NCBI RefSeq assembly: GCF_018398425.1
Contig: NZ_JADPMV010000002.1
Span: 558,001 to 622,000, forward strand
Length of the DNA stretch: 64,000 nt
Direction: 5' to 3'
Source: Pseudomonas lalucatii
GTDB lineage: Bacteria > Pseudomonadota > Gammaproteobacteria > Pseudomonadales > Pseudomonadaceae
Positions 37,211 through 47,141 of the stretch are shown here, one piece after another (position 1 is the first letter of the stretch; the number at the start of each line of letters is the position of its first letter). The notes under the pieces were generated by a model. That model ran no database searches, had not been told where the DNA came from, and worked only from the letters and a program-made list of their open reading frames with translations. The position numbers and the translations under genes are program-made.

Positions 37211-39913
37211 ATGCCGCAGGTAGATCCGGAACTGTTCGACCGCGGCCAGTTCCAGGCCGAACTGGCCTTGAAGGCCAGTCCCATCGCCGCCTTCAAGAAG
37301 GCGATTCGCCGTGCCCACGACGTGCTCGACGCGCGCTTTCGCGCCGGGCGCGAAGTGCGCCGGCTGGTCGAGGACCGCGCCTGGTTCGTCGACCAGATCC
37401 TCTGCGAGGCCTGGCGGCGCCTGGCCTGGCCCGAGGATGCCGAGATCGCCCTGCTGGCGGTCGGCGGCTACGGCCGCGGCGAACTGCATCCCTTTTCCGA
37501 CATCGACCTGCTGATCCTGCTGGGTGGCGACGACCATGAGGCCTTCCGCGAGCCGATCGAGCAGTTCCTCACCCTGTTGTGGGACATCGGCCTGGAGGTC
37601 GGCCAGAGCGTGCGCTCGATCGACGAGTGCGCCGAGGAGGCCCGCGCCGACCTGACGGTGATCACCAACCTGATGGAAAGCCGCACCATCGCCGGGCCCG
37701 AAGCCCTGCGCCAGCGCATGCTGGAGGTCACCAGCAGCGAGCGGATGTGGCCGAGCAAGCAGTTCTTCCTGGCCAAGCGCGAGGAGCAGCGCGGCCGCCA
37801 CCGCAAGTACAACGACACCGAATACAACCTGGAGCCCAACGTCAAGGGCTCGCCGGGCGGCCTGCGCGACATCCAGACCATCCTCTGGGTCGCCCGCCGC
37901 CACTTCGGCACGCTGAACCTGCACGCCATGGTCGGCCAGGGCTTCCTGCTGGAAAGCGAATACGCCCTGCTGGCCTCCAGCCAGGAGTTCCTCTGGCGGG
38001 TACGCTATGCCCTGCACATGCTCGCCGGCCGCGCCGAGGACCGCCTGCTGTTCGACCACCAGCGCCAGATCGCCGCCCTGCTCGGTTTCGAGGGCGGCGA
38101 CAGCAAGGGCGCCATCGAGCGCTTCATGCAGAAGTACTACCGGGTGGTCATGGCCATCGCCGAGCTCAGCGAGCTGATCAACCAGCACTTCGAGGAAGTC
38201 ATCCTGCGCGCCGGCGAGAGCGCGCCGGCCACCCCGCTGAACAGCCGCTTCCAGCTGCGCGACGGCTACATCGAGGTGACCCACCCGAACGTGTTCAAGC
38301 GCACCCCGTTCGCCATCATGGAGATCTTCGTGCTGATGGCCCAGCACTCGGAGATCAAGGGCGTGCGCGCCGACAGCATCCGCCTGCTGCGCGACCACCG
38401 CCACCTGATCGACGACGAGTTCCGCAGCGACATCCGCAATACCAGCCTGTTCATCGAGCTGTTCAAGAGCGGCCAGGGCATCCACCGCAACCTGCGGCGG
38501 ATGAACCGCTACGGCATCCTCGGCCGCTACCTGCCGGAGTTCGGCCACATAGTCGGGCAGATGCAGCACGACCTGTTCCACATCTATACGGTCGACGCCC
38601 ACACCCTCAACCTGATCAAGCACCTGCGCAAGTTCAAGTGGCCGGAGCTGGCGGAGAAGTTCCCCCTGGCCAGCAAGCTGATCGCCAAGCTGCCCAAGCC
38701 CGAGCTGATCTACCTGGCCGGGCTCTACCACGACATCGGCAAGGGCCGCGGCGGCGACCACTCCGAGCTCGGCGCGGTGGATGCCGAGGCCTTCTGCGTC
38801 CGTCACCACCTGCCCGACTGGGACGCCAAGCTGGTGGTCTGGCTGGTCCAGCAGCACCTGGCGATGTCCACCACCGCCCAGCGCAAGGACCTCTCCGACC
38901 CCCAGGTGATCCACGATTTCGCCCAGTTCGTCGGCGACCAGACCCGCCTGGACTACCTCTACGTGCTCACCGTGGCCGACATCAATGCCACCAACCCGAG
39001 CCTGTGGAACTCCTGGCGCGCCAGCCTGCTGCGCCAGCTCTACACCGAGACCAAGCGCGCCCTGCGCCGCGGCCTGGAAAACCGCCTGGAGCGCGAGGAG
39101 CAGATCCGCCTGACCCAGGGCGCGGCGCTGGACATCCTGGTGCGCGGCGGCACCGACCAGGACGACGCCGAACAGCTGTGGTCGCAGCTCGGCGACGACT
39201 ACTTCCTGCGCCATACGGCGGGCGACGTGGCCTGGCACACCGAGGCGATCCTCCAGCACCCCAACGACGGCAACCCCCTGGTGCTGATCAAGGAGACCAC
39301 CCAGCGCGAGTTCGAGGGCGGCACCCAGATCTTCATCTACGCCCAGGACCAGCACGACTTCTTCGCCGTGACCGTGGCGGCCATGGCCCAGCTCAACCTG
39401 AACATCCACGACGCGCGGATCCTCACCTCGACCAGCCAGTTCACCCTCGACACCTACATAGTGCTGGAGGGCGAAGGCGGCTCGATCGGCGACAATCCGG
39501 CGCGGATCAAGCAGATCCGCCAGGGCCTGATCGACGCGCTGAAGAACCCGGACGAGTACCCCAGCATCATCCAGCGCCGCGTGCCGCGCCAGCTCAAGCA
39601 CTTCGCCTTCGCCCCGCGGGTGACCATCTACAACGACGCCCAGCGCCCGGTGACCGTGCTCGAGCTGACCGCCCCCGACCGCCCCGGCCTGCTGGCGCGG
39701 CTCGGGCGGATCTTCCTCGACTTCGACCTGTCGCTGCAGAATGCCAAGATCGCCACCCTGGGCGAGCGGGTGGAGGACGTGTTCTTCGTCACCGATGCGC
39801 ACAACCAGCCACTGTCCGATCCGGCGCTGTGCCTGCGCCTGCAGGAGACCATCGTCGCCCAGCTCACCGAGGCCAACCTGCAGCTGAGCGAGCCGAACCG
39901 AATCAGTATCTGA
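37211..39913 (+). CDS. glnD: Bifunctional uridylyltransferase/uridylyl-removing enzyme GlnD
   Basis: Primary nitrogen sensor: uridylylates PII (GlnK/GlnB) when glutamine is low and deuridylylates it when glutamine is high. 900 residues: nucleotidyltransferase domain with [19 protein letters not shown] (about 93-111), GlnD linker domain, HD phosphohydrolase domain ([18 protein letters not shown], about 505-522) and two C-terminal ACT domains (about 700-780 and 815-890) that bind glutamine. Intact in both catalytic sites. Confidence 0.98.
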   Translation: MPQVDPELFDRGQFQAELALKASPIAAFKKAIRRAHDVLDARFRAGREVRRLVEDRAWFVDQILCEAWRRLAWPEDAEIALLAVGGYGRGELHPFSDIDLLILLGGDDHEAFREPIEQFLTLLWDIGLEVGQSVRSIDECAEEARADLTVITNLMESRTIAGPEALRQRMLEVTSSERMWPSKQFFLAKREEQRGRHRKYNDTEYNLEPNVKGSPGGLRDIQTILWVARRHFGTLNLHAMVGQGFLLESEYALLASSQEFLWRVRYALHMLAGRAEDRLLFDHQRQIAALLGFEGGDSKGAIERFMQKYYRVVMAIAELSELINQHFEEVILRAGESAPATPLNSRFQLRDGYIEVTHPNVFKRTPFAIMEIFVLMAQHSEIKGVRADSIRLLRDHRHLIDDEFRSDIRNTSLFIELFKSGQGIHRNLRRMNRYGILGRYLPEFGHIVGQMQHDLFHIYTVDAHTLNLIKHLRKFKWPELAEKFPLASKLIAKLPKPELIYLAGLYHDIGKGRGGDHSELGAVDAEAFCVRHHLPDWDAKLVVWLVQQHLAMSTTAQRKDLSDPQVIHDFAQFVGDQTRLDYLYVLTVADINATNPSLWNSWRASLLRQLYTETKRALRRGLENRLEREEQIRLTQGAALDILVRGGTDQDDAEQLWSQLGDDYFLRHTAGDVAWHTEAILQHPNDGNPLVLIKETTQREFEGGTQIFIYAQDQHDFFAVTVAAMAQLNLNIHDARILTSTSQFTLDTYIVLEGEGGSIGDNPARIKQIRQGLIDALKNPDEYPSIIQRRVPRQLKHFAFAPRVTIYNDAQRPVTVLELTAPDRPGLLARLGRIFLDFDLSLQNAKIATLGERVEDVFFVTDAHNQPLSDPALCLRLQETIVAQLTEANLQLSEPNRISI

Positions 39914-39983
39914 CCGACAGCCTTGCACCGCCACGGCGCCCAGCCCGGCCCGTCGGCAGCCTTAGCAGTACCAGGAAATTGCC

Positions 39984-41180
39984 ATGAACCATGCGTTGAA
40001 CCAGTTGCAGCCCTACCCCTTCGAGAAGCTCCGCGCCCTGCTGGCCGGCGCCCAGCCGAGCAGCGCGAAGACGGCCATCGCCCTGTCCATCGGCGAGCCC
40101 AAGCACCGCTCGCCGAGCTTCGTCGCCGAGGCCCTGAGCGCCAACCTCGACCAGCTGGCGGTCTATCCGACCACCCTGGGCCTGCCGGCGCTGCGCGAGG
40201 CCATCGCCGCCTGGTGCGGCCGGCGTTTCGGCCTGCCGGACGGCTGGCTCGACCCGGCGCGCCACGTGCTGCCGGTCAACGGCACCCGCGAGGCGCTGTT
40301 CGCCTTCACCCAGGCCGTGGTCCGGCGCGACGAGCAGGCCCTGGTGGTCAGCCCCAACCCCTTCTACCAGATCTACGAAGGCGCGGCCCTGCTCGCCGGC
40401 GCCCAGCCCCACTACCTGCCGTGCCTGGAAGAACACGGCTTCAACCCGGATTTCGAGGCGGTGCCGGCGGACATCTGGCAGCGCTGCCAGATCCTCTTCC
40501 TGTGCTCGCCGGGCAACCCCACCGGCGCGCTGATCCCGCTGGAGACCCTGAAGAAACTGATCGCCCTGGCCGACGAGTTCGACTTCGTCATCGCCGCCGA
40601 CGAGTGCTACAGCGAACTGTACTTCGACGAGCAGCACCCGCCGGCCGGCCTGCTGAGCGCCTGCGCCGAGCTGGGCCGCAGCGACTTCGAACGCTGCGTG
40701 GTGTTCCACAGCCTGTCCAAGCGCTCCAACCTGCCGGGCCTGCGCTCGGGCTTCGTCGCCGGCGATGCCGAGATCCTCAAGGCCTTCCTGCTGTACCGCA
40801 CCTACCACGGCTGCGCCATGCCGGTGCAGACCCAGCTGGCCAGCGTCGCCGCCTGGAACGACGAGGTGCACGTGCGGGCCAACCGCGCCCTGTACCGCGA
40901 GAAGTTCGACGCGGTGCTGGCCATCCTCGACGGCGTGCTGGAGGTGCAGCGCCCGGACGGCGGCTTCTACCTGTGGGCCAAGACCCCGGGCGACGACGAG
41001 AGCTTCACCCGCGAGCTGTTCGCCCGCGCGCACGTCACCGTGGTGCCGGGCTCCTACCTGTCGCGCAGCGTCGATGGCGTCAACCCGGGCGCCGGCCGCG
41101 TGCGCATGGCCCTGGTCGCGCCGCTGGCCGAGTGCATCGAGGCCGCCGAACGCATCCGTGACTTCGTGAAGAGCCTGTGA
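39984..41180 (+). CDS. dapC: Succinyldiaminopimelate transaminase
   Basis: Class I/II PLP aminotransferase that makes N-succinyl-LL-diaminopimelate from the keto acid, between DapD and DapE in lysine/meso-DAP synthesis. 398 residues. PLP lysine in SLSKRSNLPGLRSGF; CSPGNPTGALI and DECYSELYF are the standard fold-type-I segments. Placement 1 kb before dapD and 4.8 kb before dapE supports the substrate assignment over other aminotransferases. Confidence 0.93.
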   Translation: MNHALNQLQPYPFEKLRALLAGAQPSSAKTAIALSIGEPKHRSPSFVAEALSANLDQLAVYPTTLGLPALREAIAAWCGRRFGLPDGWLDPARHVLPVNGTREALFAFTQAVVRRDEQALVVSPNPFYQIYEGAALLAGAQPHYLPCLEEHGFNPDFEAVPADIWQRCQILFLCSPGNPTGALIPLETLKKLIALADEFDFVIAADECYSELYFDEQHPPAGLLSACAELGRSDFERCVVFHSLSKRSNLPGLRSGFVAGDAEILKAFLLYRTYHGCAMPVQTQLASVAAWNDEVHVRANRALYREKFDAVLAILDGVLEVQRPDGGFYLWAKTPGDDESFTRELFARAHVTVVPGSYLSRSVDGVNPGAGRVRMALVAPLAECIEAAERIRDFVKSL

Positions 41181-41182
41181 CC

Positions 41183-41530
41183 ATGAGCAAGACCCTGTAC
41201 GGCATCAAAGCCTGCGACACCATGAAGAAGGCCCGCACCTGGCTCGACGAGCACGGCGTGGACTATGCCTTTCACGACTACAAGGCGGTCGGCATCGACC
41301 GCGGCAACCTGGAGAAGTGGTGCGCGGAGCACGGCTGGGAGACGGTGCTCAACCGCGCCGGCACCACCTTCCGCAAACTGGACGAGGCGCAGAAGGCCGA
41401 TCTCGACCAGGCCAGGGCCATCGAACTGATGCTGGCCCAGCCCTCGATGATCAAGCGTCCGGTGCTGGACCTGGGTGACAAGACCCTGGTCGGCTTCAAG
41501 CCCGAGCGCTACGCTGCGGCGCTGTCCTGA
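41183..41530 (+). CDS. ArsC/YffB-family protein
   Basis: 115-residue thioredoxin-fold protein of the ArsC family (YffB/Spx-like). Redox cysteine C11 in LYGIKACDTMKKA; the downstream FRKLDEAQKADL and PSMIKRPVLDLG (conserved RPV around the third strand) match YffB. Family proteins resemble arsenate reductases but those of the YffB type have no proven arsenate role, and no ars genes are near. Starts 2 bp after the dapC stop, so probably in the dap operon. ATG 41183 chosen; an in-frame GTG at 41177 overlaps dapC. Confidence 0.85.
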   Translation: MSKTLYGIKACDTMKKARTWLDEHGVDYAFHDYKAVGIDRGNLEKWCAEHGWETVLNRAGTTFRKLDEAQKADLDQARAIELMLAQPSMIKRPVLDLGDKTLVGFKPERYAAALS

Positions 41531-41546
41531 GTCTCGGAGCACCGCC

Positions 41547-42170
41547 ATGGAGATCGCCTGGTTGCTGTTCGTGCCCGCCTGCTTCGCCCTGAACCTGGCG
41601 CCGGGGCCGAACAACCTGCTGTCGCTGCACAACGCGGCCCGCCAGGGCCTGCGCGTCGCCTGCCTGGCCGCCGGCGGGCGGCTGCTGGCGTTCGCCGGCA
41701 TGATCGCCCTGGCGGCCTCCGGCCTGGCCCTGGTGCTGCAGGCCTCGGCAAGCCTGTTCCTCGCCATCAAGCTGCTCGGCGCGGCCTACCTGTTCTGGCT
41801 GGCGCTGCAGCTGTGGCGGGCCTCCTCGGTGGCGCTCGACGGCCAGGGCAGCGCGCCACGTCGGCCGACCTGGGCGCTGTGTCGCCAGGAGTTCTGGGTC
41901 GCCGCCGGCAACCCCAAGGCCATCCTGATCTTCACCGCGTTCCTGCCGCAGTTCATCAACCCGCAGCAGCCGGTGACGCCGCAGTTCGCAGCCCTCGGCC
42001 TGGCCTTCCTGCTGCTGGAATGGCTGGCCGTGCTGCTCTACGCGCTGGCCGGGCTGCAGCTCGGCCGCCTGCTCGCCGCGCCCCGGGCGCGGCACCTGTT
42101 CAACCGTGGCTGCGCCGCCCTGCTGGGCAGCGCCGGCCTGGGTCTGCTGCTCAGCCGCCGACCCGCCTGA
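41547..42170 (+). CDS. LysE/RhtB-family amino-acid exporter
   Basis: 207-residue inner-membrane protein with about six hydrophobic segments. N-terminal NLAPGPNNLLSLHNAARQG is the LysE/RhtB signature; WVAAGNPKAILIFTAFLPQF is the second conserved motif. The family exports basic or neutral amino acids. Being sandwiched between dapC and dapD suggests, but does not prove, a link to lysine or DAP intermediates. Start ATG 41547 with GGAGC 7 bp upstream. Confidence 0.88.
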   Translation: MEIAWLLFVPACFALNLAPGPNNLLSLHNAARQGLRVACLAAGGRLLAFAGMIALAASGLALVLQASASLFLAIKLLGAAYLFWLALQLWRASSVALDGQGSAPRRPTWALCRQEFWVAAGNPKAILIFTAFLPQFINPQQPVTPQFAALGLAFLLLEWLAVLLYALAGLQLGRLLAAPRARHLFNRGCAALLGSAGLGLLLSRRPA

Positions 42171-42198
42171 CTCACCCTATTCAGCAAGAGGAAAACCC

Positions 42199-43233
42199 AT
42201 GTCCACCCAACTCTTCAGCGTCGCCTTCGGTGTCGGCACCCAGAATCGCCAGGGCGCCTGGCTGGAAGTGTTCTACGCGCAGCCCCTGCTCAACCCGGCC
42301 GCCGAACTGGTCGCCAAGGCCGCCGACAAGCTCGGCTACAACGGCGGCAACCAGGCCATCGCCTTCACCACCAGCCAGGCCGGCGAACTGGCCGAGGCCC
42401 TGAAGGGCGTCGACGCCGTCCAGGCCAAGCTGCTGACCCGTCTGGCCGAGAGCCACCAGCCGCTGGTCGCCACCTTCCTCGCCGAAGACGCGGCGCCGGC
42501 CAGCACCCCCGAGGCCTATCTCAAGCTGCACCTGCTGTCCCACCGCCTGGTCAAGCCCCACGGCGTCAACCTCGCCGGCATCTTCCCGCTGCTGCCCAAC
42601 GTCGCCTGGACCAGCCAGGGCGCCGTGGACCTCGCCGAACTGGCCGAGCGCCAACTGGAAGCGCGCCTGAAGGGCGAGCTGCTGGAAGTCTTCTCGGTGG
42701 ACAAGTTCCCGAAGATGACCGACTACGTGGTCCCGGCCGGCGTGCGCATCGCCGACACCGCGCGGGTGCGCCTGGGCGCCTACATCGGCGAGGGCACCAC
42801 GGTGATGCACGAGGGCTTCGTCAACTTCAACGCCGGCACCGCGGGTCCCGGCATGATCGAGGGCCGGGTCTCGGCCGGGGTCTTTGTCGGCAAGGGCTCG
42901 GACCTTGGCGGCGGCTGCTCGACCATGGGCACCCTGTCCGGCGGCGGCAACATCGTCATCTCCGTGGGCGAGGGCTGCCTGATCGGCGCCAACGCCGGCA
43001 TCGGCATCCCCCTGGGCGACCGCAACACCGTGGAGTCCGGCCTGTACATCACCGCCGGCACCAAGGTCGCGCTGCTCGACGACCAGGGCCAGCTGGTCAA
43101 GGTGCTCAAGGCCCGCGAGCTGGCCGGCCAGCCGGACCTGCTGTTCCGCCGCAACTCGCAGAGCGGCGCGGTGGAGTGCAAGAGCCACAAGTCGGCGATC
43201 GAACTGAACGAGGCGCTGCACGCGCACAACTGA
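42199..43233 (+). CDS. dapD: 2,3,4,5-tetrahydropyridine-2,6-dicarboxylate N-succinyltransferase
   Basis: Committing step of the succinylase branch of lysine/meso-DAP synthesis. 344 residues, the longer Pseudomonas-type DapD with an extended N-terminal domain, then a left-handed beta-helix (IGEGTTVMHEGFVNFNAG; GGCSTMGTLSGGGNIV). Start MSTQLFSVAFGVG with AAGAGGAAAA Shine-Dalgarno. Ends at a very strong terminator. Confidence 0.97.
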   Translation: MSTQLFSVAFGVGTQNRQGAWLEVFYAQPLLNPAAELVAKAADKLGYNGGNQAIAFTTSQAGELAEALKGVDAVQAKLLTRLAESHQPLVATFLAEDAAPASTPEAYLKLHLLSHRLVKPHGVNLAGIFPLLPNVAWTSQGAVDLAELAERQLEARLKGELLEVFSVDKFPKMTDYVVPAGVRIADTARVRLGAYIGEGTTVMHEGFVNFNAGTAGPGMIEGRVSAGVFVGKGSDLGGGCSTMGTLSGGGNIVISVGEGCLIGANAGIGIPLGDRNTVESGLYITAGTKVALLDDQGQLVKVLKARELAGQPDLLFRRNSQSGAVECKSHKSAIELNEALHAHN

Positions 43234-43294
43234 GTTCAGCCTGGCGAATGCGGCCGCGCCGTCATCCGCCCTGCGAACCGAGCGCGTGCGATCA

Positions 43295-43326
43295 TGCACA
43301 GGCCGGGCTTATGCCCGGCCTGTGCA
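43295..43326 (+). terminator. Rho-independent terminator of dapD
   Basis: Perfect 14-bp stem TGCACAGGCCGGGC-TTAT-GCCCGGCCTGTGCA followed by TTTATA, 61 bp after dapD and 38 bp before csdA. Confidence 0.85.
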
Positions 43327-43363
43327 TTTATACTCAGCACATTTCCCAGCAGTGCCCAAGCCC

Positions 43364-44569
43364 ATGTCCCTGAACTCCCCCTGGCGCGCCGATTTTCCCG
43401 GCATCCTGGCCCTCGAATCCGAAGGCCAGACCTACCTGGACAGCGCCGCCACCGCCCAGAAGCCACAAGCCGTGCTGGACGCCCTGCAGGGCTACTACGC
43501 CGGCGGTGCGGCCAATGTGCACCGTGCCCAGCACCTGCCGGGCGAGCGCGCCACCCGCGCCTTCGAGGCGAGCCGCGGCCAGGTCGCACGCTGGCTGAAC
43601 GCCGCCGAGCCGAGCCAGATCGTCTTCACCCGCGGCGCCACCGAGGCCTTCAACCTGCTGGCCTACGGCCTGGAGTCCGAGTTCCAGGCCGGTGACGAGA
43701 TAGCGCTCGGCGCCGCGGAGCACCATGCCAACCTCCTGCCCTGGCAGCAGCTGGCCAAGCGCCGCGGCCTCAGGCTGGTGGTGCTGCCGCTGGACGAGCG
43801 GGGCCGGATCGACCTCGAACAGGCCGCGGCGCTGATCGGCCCGCGTACCCGCCTGCTGGCCCTCGGCCAGCTGTCCAACGTACTGGGTGTCTGGCAGCCG
43901 CTACGCGAACTGATCGCCCTGGGCCAGGCCCGGGGCGCGCTGTCGGTGGTCGACGGCGCCCAGGGCGTGGTGCACGGCCACCACGACCTGCAGGCGCTGG
44001 ATTGCGACTTCTACGTCTGCTCCAGCCACAAGCTCTACGGCCCGGACGGCGTCGGCATGCTCTATGGGCGCCCGGCGGCGCTGCAGCGCCTGGCGCACTG
44101 GCAGTTCGGCGGCGAGATGGTGCAGCTGGCCGACTACCAGCACGCCGAATTCCGCGCCGCGCCCCTGGGCTTCGAGGCCGGCACGCCGCCGATCGCCGGG
44201 GTCATCGCCCTGGGCGCCGCCCTCGACTACCTGGCCGGCCTGGACGGCGCCGCCGTGGCCGGCCACGAGGCGGCGCTGCACGCCAAGCTGCTCGCCGGCC
44301 TGGCGGCCCGCGACGGCATTCAGCTGCTCGGCGCGCCGCGGGTGGCGCTGGCCAGTTTCGTCGTCGACGGCGTGCACAACGCCGACCTGGCCCAGCTGCT
44401 GACCGAGCAGGGCATCGCCGTGCGCGCCGGTCATCACTGCGCCATGCCGCTGATGCAGCGGCTCGGCCTGGCCGGCGCCGTGCGGGTGTCCCTGGGCCTG
44501 TACAACGACGGCGCGGACCTGGAGCGCTTCTTCGCCGCCCTCGACCGCGCCCTGGAGCTGCTGCGATGA
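43364..44569 (+). CDS. csdA: Cysteine desulfurase CsdA
   Basis: PLP enzyme releasing sulfur from cysteine as a persulfide. 401 residues, group II (SufS/CsdA-like). PLP lysine in CSSHKLYGPDGVGM; active cysteine in RAGHHCAMPLM on the short loop. It passes sulfur to CsdE encoded next (ATGA overlap). In E. coli CsdA-CsdE-CsdL (TcdA) form a sulfur-transfer set connected to ct6A tRNA modification, and all three genes are adjacent here. Confidence 0.95.
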   Translation: MSLNSPWRADFPGILALESEGQTYLDSAATAQKPQAVLDALQGYYAGGAANVHRAQHLPGERATRAFEASRGQVARWLNAAEPSQIVFTRGATEAFNLLAYGLESEFQAGDEIALGAAEHHANLLPWQQLAKRRGLRLVVLPLDERGRIDLEQAAALIGPRTRLLALGQLSNVLGVWQPLRELIALGQARGALSVVDGAQGVVHGHHDLQALDCDFYVCSSHKLYGPDGVGMLYGRPAALQRLAHWQFGGEMVQLADYQHAEFRAAPLGFEAGTPPIAGVIALGAALDYLAGLDGAAVAGHEAALHAKLLAGLAARDGIQLLGAPRVALASFVVDGVHNADLAQLLTEQGIAVRAGHHCAMPLMQRLGLAGAVRVSLGLYNDGADLERFFAALDRALELLR

Positions 44570-44985
44570 GCCTTCCCAGCGGCGCCCAGGAGGCACTGGA
44601 GGCCTTCGCCCGGTGTCCCGGCTGGGAACAGCGCGCGCGCCTGCTGATGCACTGGGGCGAACGCCTGGCGCCGCTGCGGGCCGACGAACGCGACGACAGC
44701 CACCGGGTGCACGGCTGCGAGAGCCAGGTCTGGCTGGTGGGCGAGGTGCAGGATGGCCATTGGCATTTTCGCGCGGCCAGCGAGGCCCGGCTGCTGCGCG
44801 GCCTGCTGGCCGTGCTGCTGGCGCGGGTCGAGGGCCTGACCAGCAGCCAGCTCGGCGAGGTGGATCTGGCGGACTGGTTCAACCGGCTCGGCCTGGCGCG
44901 CCAGCTCTCGCCTTCGCGCAGCAACGGCCTCAACGCCGTGCTGCAGCGCATGCGCCAGCTGGCCGAACAGCGCGCCCAGGACTAG
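44566..44985 (+). CDS. csdE: Sulfur acceptor protein CsdE (SufE family)
   Basis: 139-residue SufE-fold protein; acceptor cysteine C51 in HRVHGCESQVWLVG. Takes persulfide sulfur from CsdA. Start overlaps the csdA stop (ATGA). Its TAG stop shares a palindromic CTAG with the TAG stop of the convergent tcdA, so the two coding regions overlap by 4 bp. Confidence 0.94.
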   Translation: MSLPSGAQEALEAFARCPGWEQRARLLMHWGERLAPLRADERDDSHRVHGCESQVWLVGEVQDGHWHFRAASEARLLRGLLAVLLARVEGLTSSQLGEVDLADWFNRLGLARQLSPSRSNGLNAVLQRMRQLAEQRAQD

Positions 44986-45794
44986 GGCGCTTTCGCCACC
45001 CGCTCGGCCGGCCGCCGCGCACCGGCCACCAGCTTGTCCACCGTCTTGGCCACCGCGGCCATGCCGAAGCTGGCGGTGACCATCATCACCGCGCCGAAGC
45101 CGCCGGCGCAGTCGAGCTTGACCCCCTCGCCGACGAAGCCCTTGGCCTGGCACACCGTGCCGTCCGGCTTGGGGTAGCGCAGCTGCTCGGTGGAGAACAC
45201 ACAGGGCACGCTGTAGGTGCGCCCGGGTGTGCGCGAGAAGTTGTACTCGCGGCGCAGCACCGAGCGCACCTTGGCCGCCAGGGGATCGTTGAAGGTCTTG
45301 TTGAGGTCGGCGATCTGGATCTGGGTCGGATCGACCTGGCCGCCGGCGCCGCCGGTGGTGACGATCTGGATCTTGCGCCGCTTGCACCAGGCGATCAGCG
45401 CCGCCTTGGCGGCCACGCTGTCGATGCAGTCGATCACCGCGTCGAGCTGCTCGGTGATGTATTCGGCCATGGTCTCGCGGGTGACGAAGTCGGCCACCGC
45501 GTGCACCACGCAGGCCGGATTGATGGCGCGGATGCGCGCCGCCATGGCCTCGACCTTGGCCTGGCCGACCGCGCCGTCCAGGGCATGCACCTGGCGGTTG
45601 GTGTTGCTGATGCAGACGTCGTCCAGGTCGAACAGCGAGATCTCGCCCACCCCCGAGCGGGCCAGCGCCTCCGCCGCCCAGGAGCCGACGCCGCCGATGC
45701 CCACCACCGCGACATGGGCGGCCTGCAGGCGCTCGGCGCCCTCGCGCCCATACAGCCGGGCGATTCCGGCAAAACGTTGATCGTCGAACGGCAT
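44982..45794 (-). CDS. tcdA: tRNA threonylcarbamoyladenosine dehydratase TcdA (CsdL)
   Basis: E1-like (ThiF/MoeB family) enzyme that cyclises t6A37 of tRNA to ct6A using ATP. 270 residues. Nucleotide motif VGIGGVGSWAAEALARSG at about 31-48, LFDLDDVCISNTNRQ, TTGGAGGQVDPTQI and a C-terminal hydrophobic tail region. Convergent with csdA-csdE. A perfect -10 TATAAT is present at 45832-45837 on the minus strand, giving a leader of about 30 nt. Confidence 0.96.
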   Translation of the reverse strand: MPFDDQRFAGIARLYGREGAERLQAAHVAVVGIGGVGSWAAEALARSGVGEISLFDLDDVCISNTNRQVHALDGAVGQAKVEAMAARIRAINPACVVHAVADFVTRETMAEYITEQLDAVIDCIDSVAAKAALIAWCKRRKIQIVTTGGAGGQVDPTQIQIADLNKTFNDPLAAKVRSVLRREYNFSRTPGRTYSVPCVFSTEQLRYPKPDGTVCQAKGFVGEGVKLDCAGGFGAVMMVTASFGMAAVAKTVDKLVAGARRPAERVAKAP

Positions 45795-45831
45795 TTACCC
45801 ACCGCAACAGCCTGAACTCGAGCAGGCGCGC

Positions 45832-45837
45832 ATTATA
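45832..45837 (-). promoter_or_regulatory. -10 box of tcdA promoter
   Basis: Consensus TATAAT on the minus strand, 38 bp before the tcdA start codon. No consensus -35 at the expected distance. Confidence 0.6.
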
Positions 45838-45986
45838 ACGGCCCGGGCCGGGGCTGCCGCCAGCGCAGCCGACACCCTCCTGCCACCGGCGCCGCCGGCC
45901 CGACCTGCGGTGTCGGGCGGCGGCCCATGGCGGCCATTTTGCTTTAAGATGGCGGCCTTTCCGCTAGACGCCGCCCTGGAGCCGCA

Positions 45987-47141
45987 ATGACTGCCCCCTC
46001 CCCCGCCCTCTCCGCCACCCTGGAGCTCGCCTGCGACCTGATCCGCCGCCCCTCCGTCACCCCGCTCGACGAGGGTTGCCAGGAACTGATGATGCGCCGC
46101 CTGCAAGCCGTCGGCTTCGCGGTCGAGCCGATGCGCATCGAGGAGGTGGACAACTTCTGGGCCAGCCACGGCGAACAGGACGGTCCGGTGCTGTGCTTCG
46201 CCGGGCATACCGACGTGGTGCCGACCGGCCCGCTGCAGGCCTGGCAGCACCAGCCGTTCGAGGCGCTGATCGACGAACAGGGCATGCTCTGCGGCCGCGG
46301 CGCCGCCGACATGAAGGGCAGCCTGGCGTCGATGATCATCGCGGTGGAGCGTTTCGTCGCCGACCATCCCAGGCACAAGGGGCGCATCGCCTTCCTCATC
46401 ACCAGCGACGAGGAAGGCCCGGCCCAGCACGGCACCAAGGCGGTGATCGAGCGCCTGGCGGCGCGCCAGGAGCGCCTGGACTGGTGCATCGTCGGCGAGC
46501 CCTCGAGCACCTCGCTGGTCGGTGACGTGGTGAAGAACGGCCGCCGCGGCTCCCTCGGCGCCACCCTCACGGTGCGCGGCGTGCAGGGCCACGTGGCCTA
46601 CCCGCACCTGGCCAAGAACCCCATCCACCTGGCCGCCCCGGCCCTGGCCGAGCTGGCCGCCGAGCACTGGGACGACGGCAACGCCTTCTTCCCGCCGACC
46701 AGCTTCCAGGTCTCCAACCTCAACTCCGGCACCGGCGCCACCAACGTCATCCCCGGCGAGCTGCGGGCGATCTTCAACTTCCGCTTCTCCACCGAGTCGA
46801 CGGTCGAGGGCCTGCAGAAGCGCGTCGAGGCCATCCTCGACAAGCATGGCCTGGACTACCACGTGGAATGGGCGCTGTCCGGCCTGCCGTTCCTCACCGA
46901 ACCCGGCGCCCTGCTGGATGCCGTGGCCGCCAGCATCAAGGCGGTGACCGGCCGCGAGACCACGCCGAGCACCAGCGGCGGCACCTCCGACGGCCGCTTC
47001 ATCGCCACCCTGGGTACCCAGGTGGTCGAGCTCGGCCCGGTCAACGCGACCATCCACCAGATCAACGAACGGGTGCTGGCCAGCGACCTGGACGTGCTGA
47101 CCGAGATCTACTACCAGACCCTGGTGAAGCTGCTCGCATGA
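45987..47141 (+). CDS. dapE: Succinyl-diaminopimelate desuccinylase
   Basis: M20-family zinc hydrolase releasing LL-DAP from its N-succinyl form. 384 residues. Metal ligands: His in [12 protein letters not shown], Asp in [10 protein letters not shown], Glu pair in [13 protein letters not shown] and His in [11 protein letters not shown]; dimerisation lid domain about 180-295. Completes, with dapC and dapD upstream, the succinylase branch in this region. Confidence 0.97.
   Translation: MTAPSPALSATLELACDLIRRPSVTPLDEGCQELMMRRLQAVGFAVEPMRIEEVDNFWASHGEQDGPVLCFAGHTDVVPTGPLQAWQHQPFEALIDEQGMLCGRGAADMKGSLASMIIAVERFVADHPRHKGRIAFLITSDEEGPAQHGTKAVIERLAARQERLDWCIVGEPSSTSLVGDVVKNGRRGSLGATLTVRGVQGHVAYPHLAKNPIHLAAPALAELAAEHWDDGNAFFPPTSFQVSNLNSGTGATNVIPGELRAIFNFRFSTESTVEGLQKRVEAILDKHGLDYHVEWALSGLPFLTEPGALLDAVAASIKAVTGRETTPSTSGGTSDGRFIATLGTQVVELGPVNATIHQINERVLASDLDVLTEIYYQTLVKLLA

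Noticed and set aside
36131..39934. Open frame of about 1270 codons on the minus strand, antisense to map and glnD
   Set aside because: Same GC-shadow effect; map and glnD carry intact catalytic motifs.
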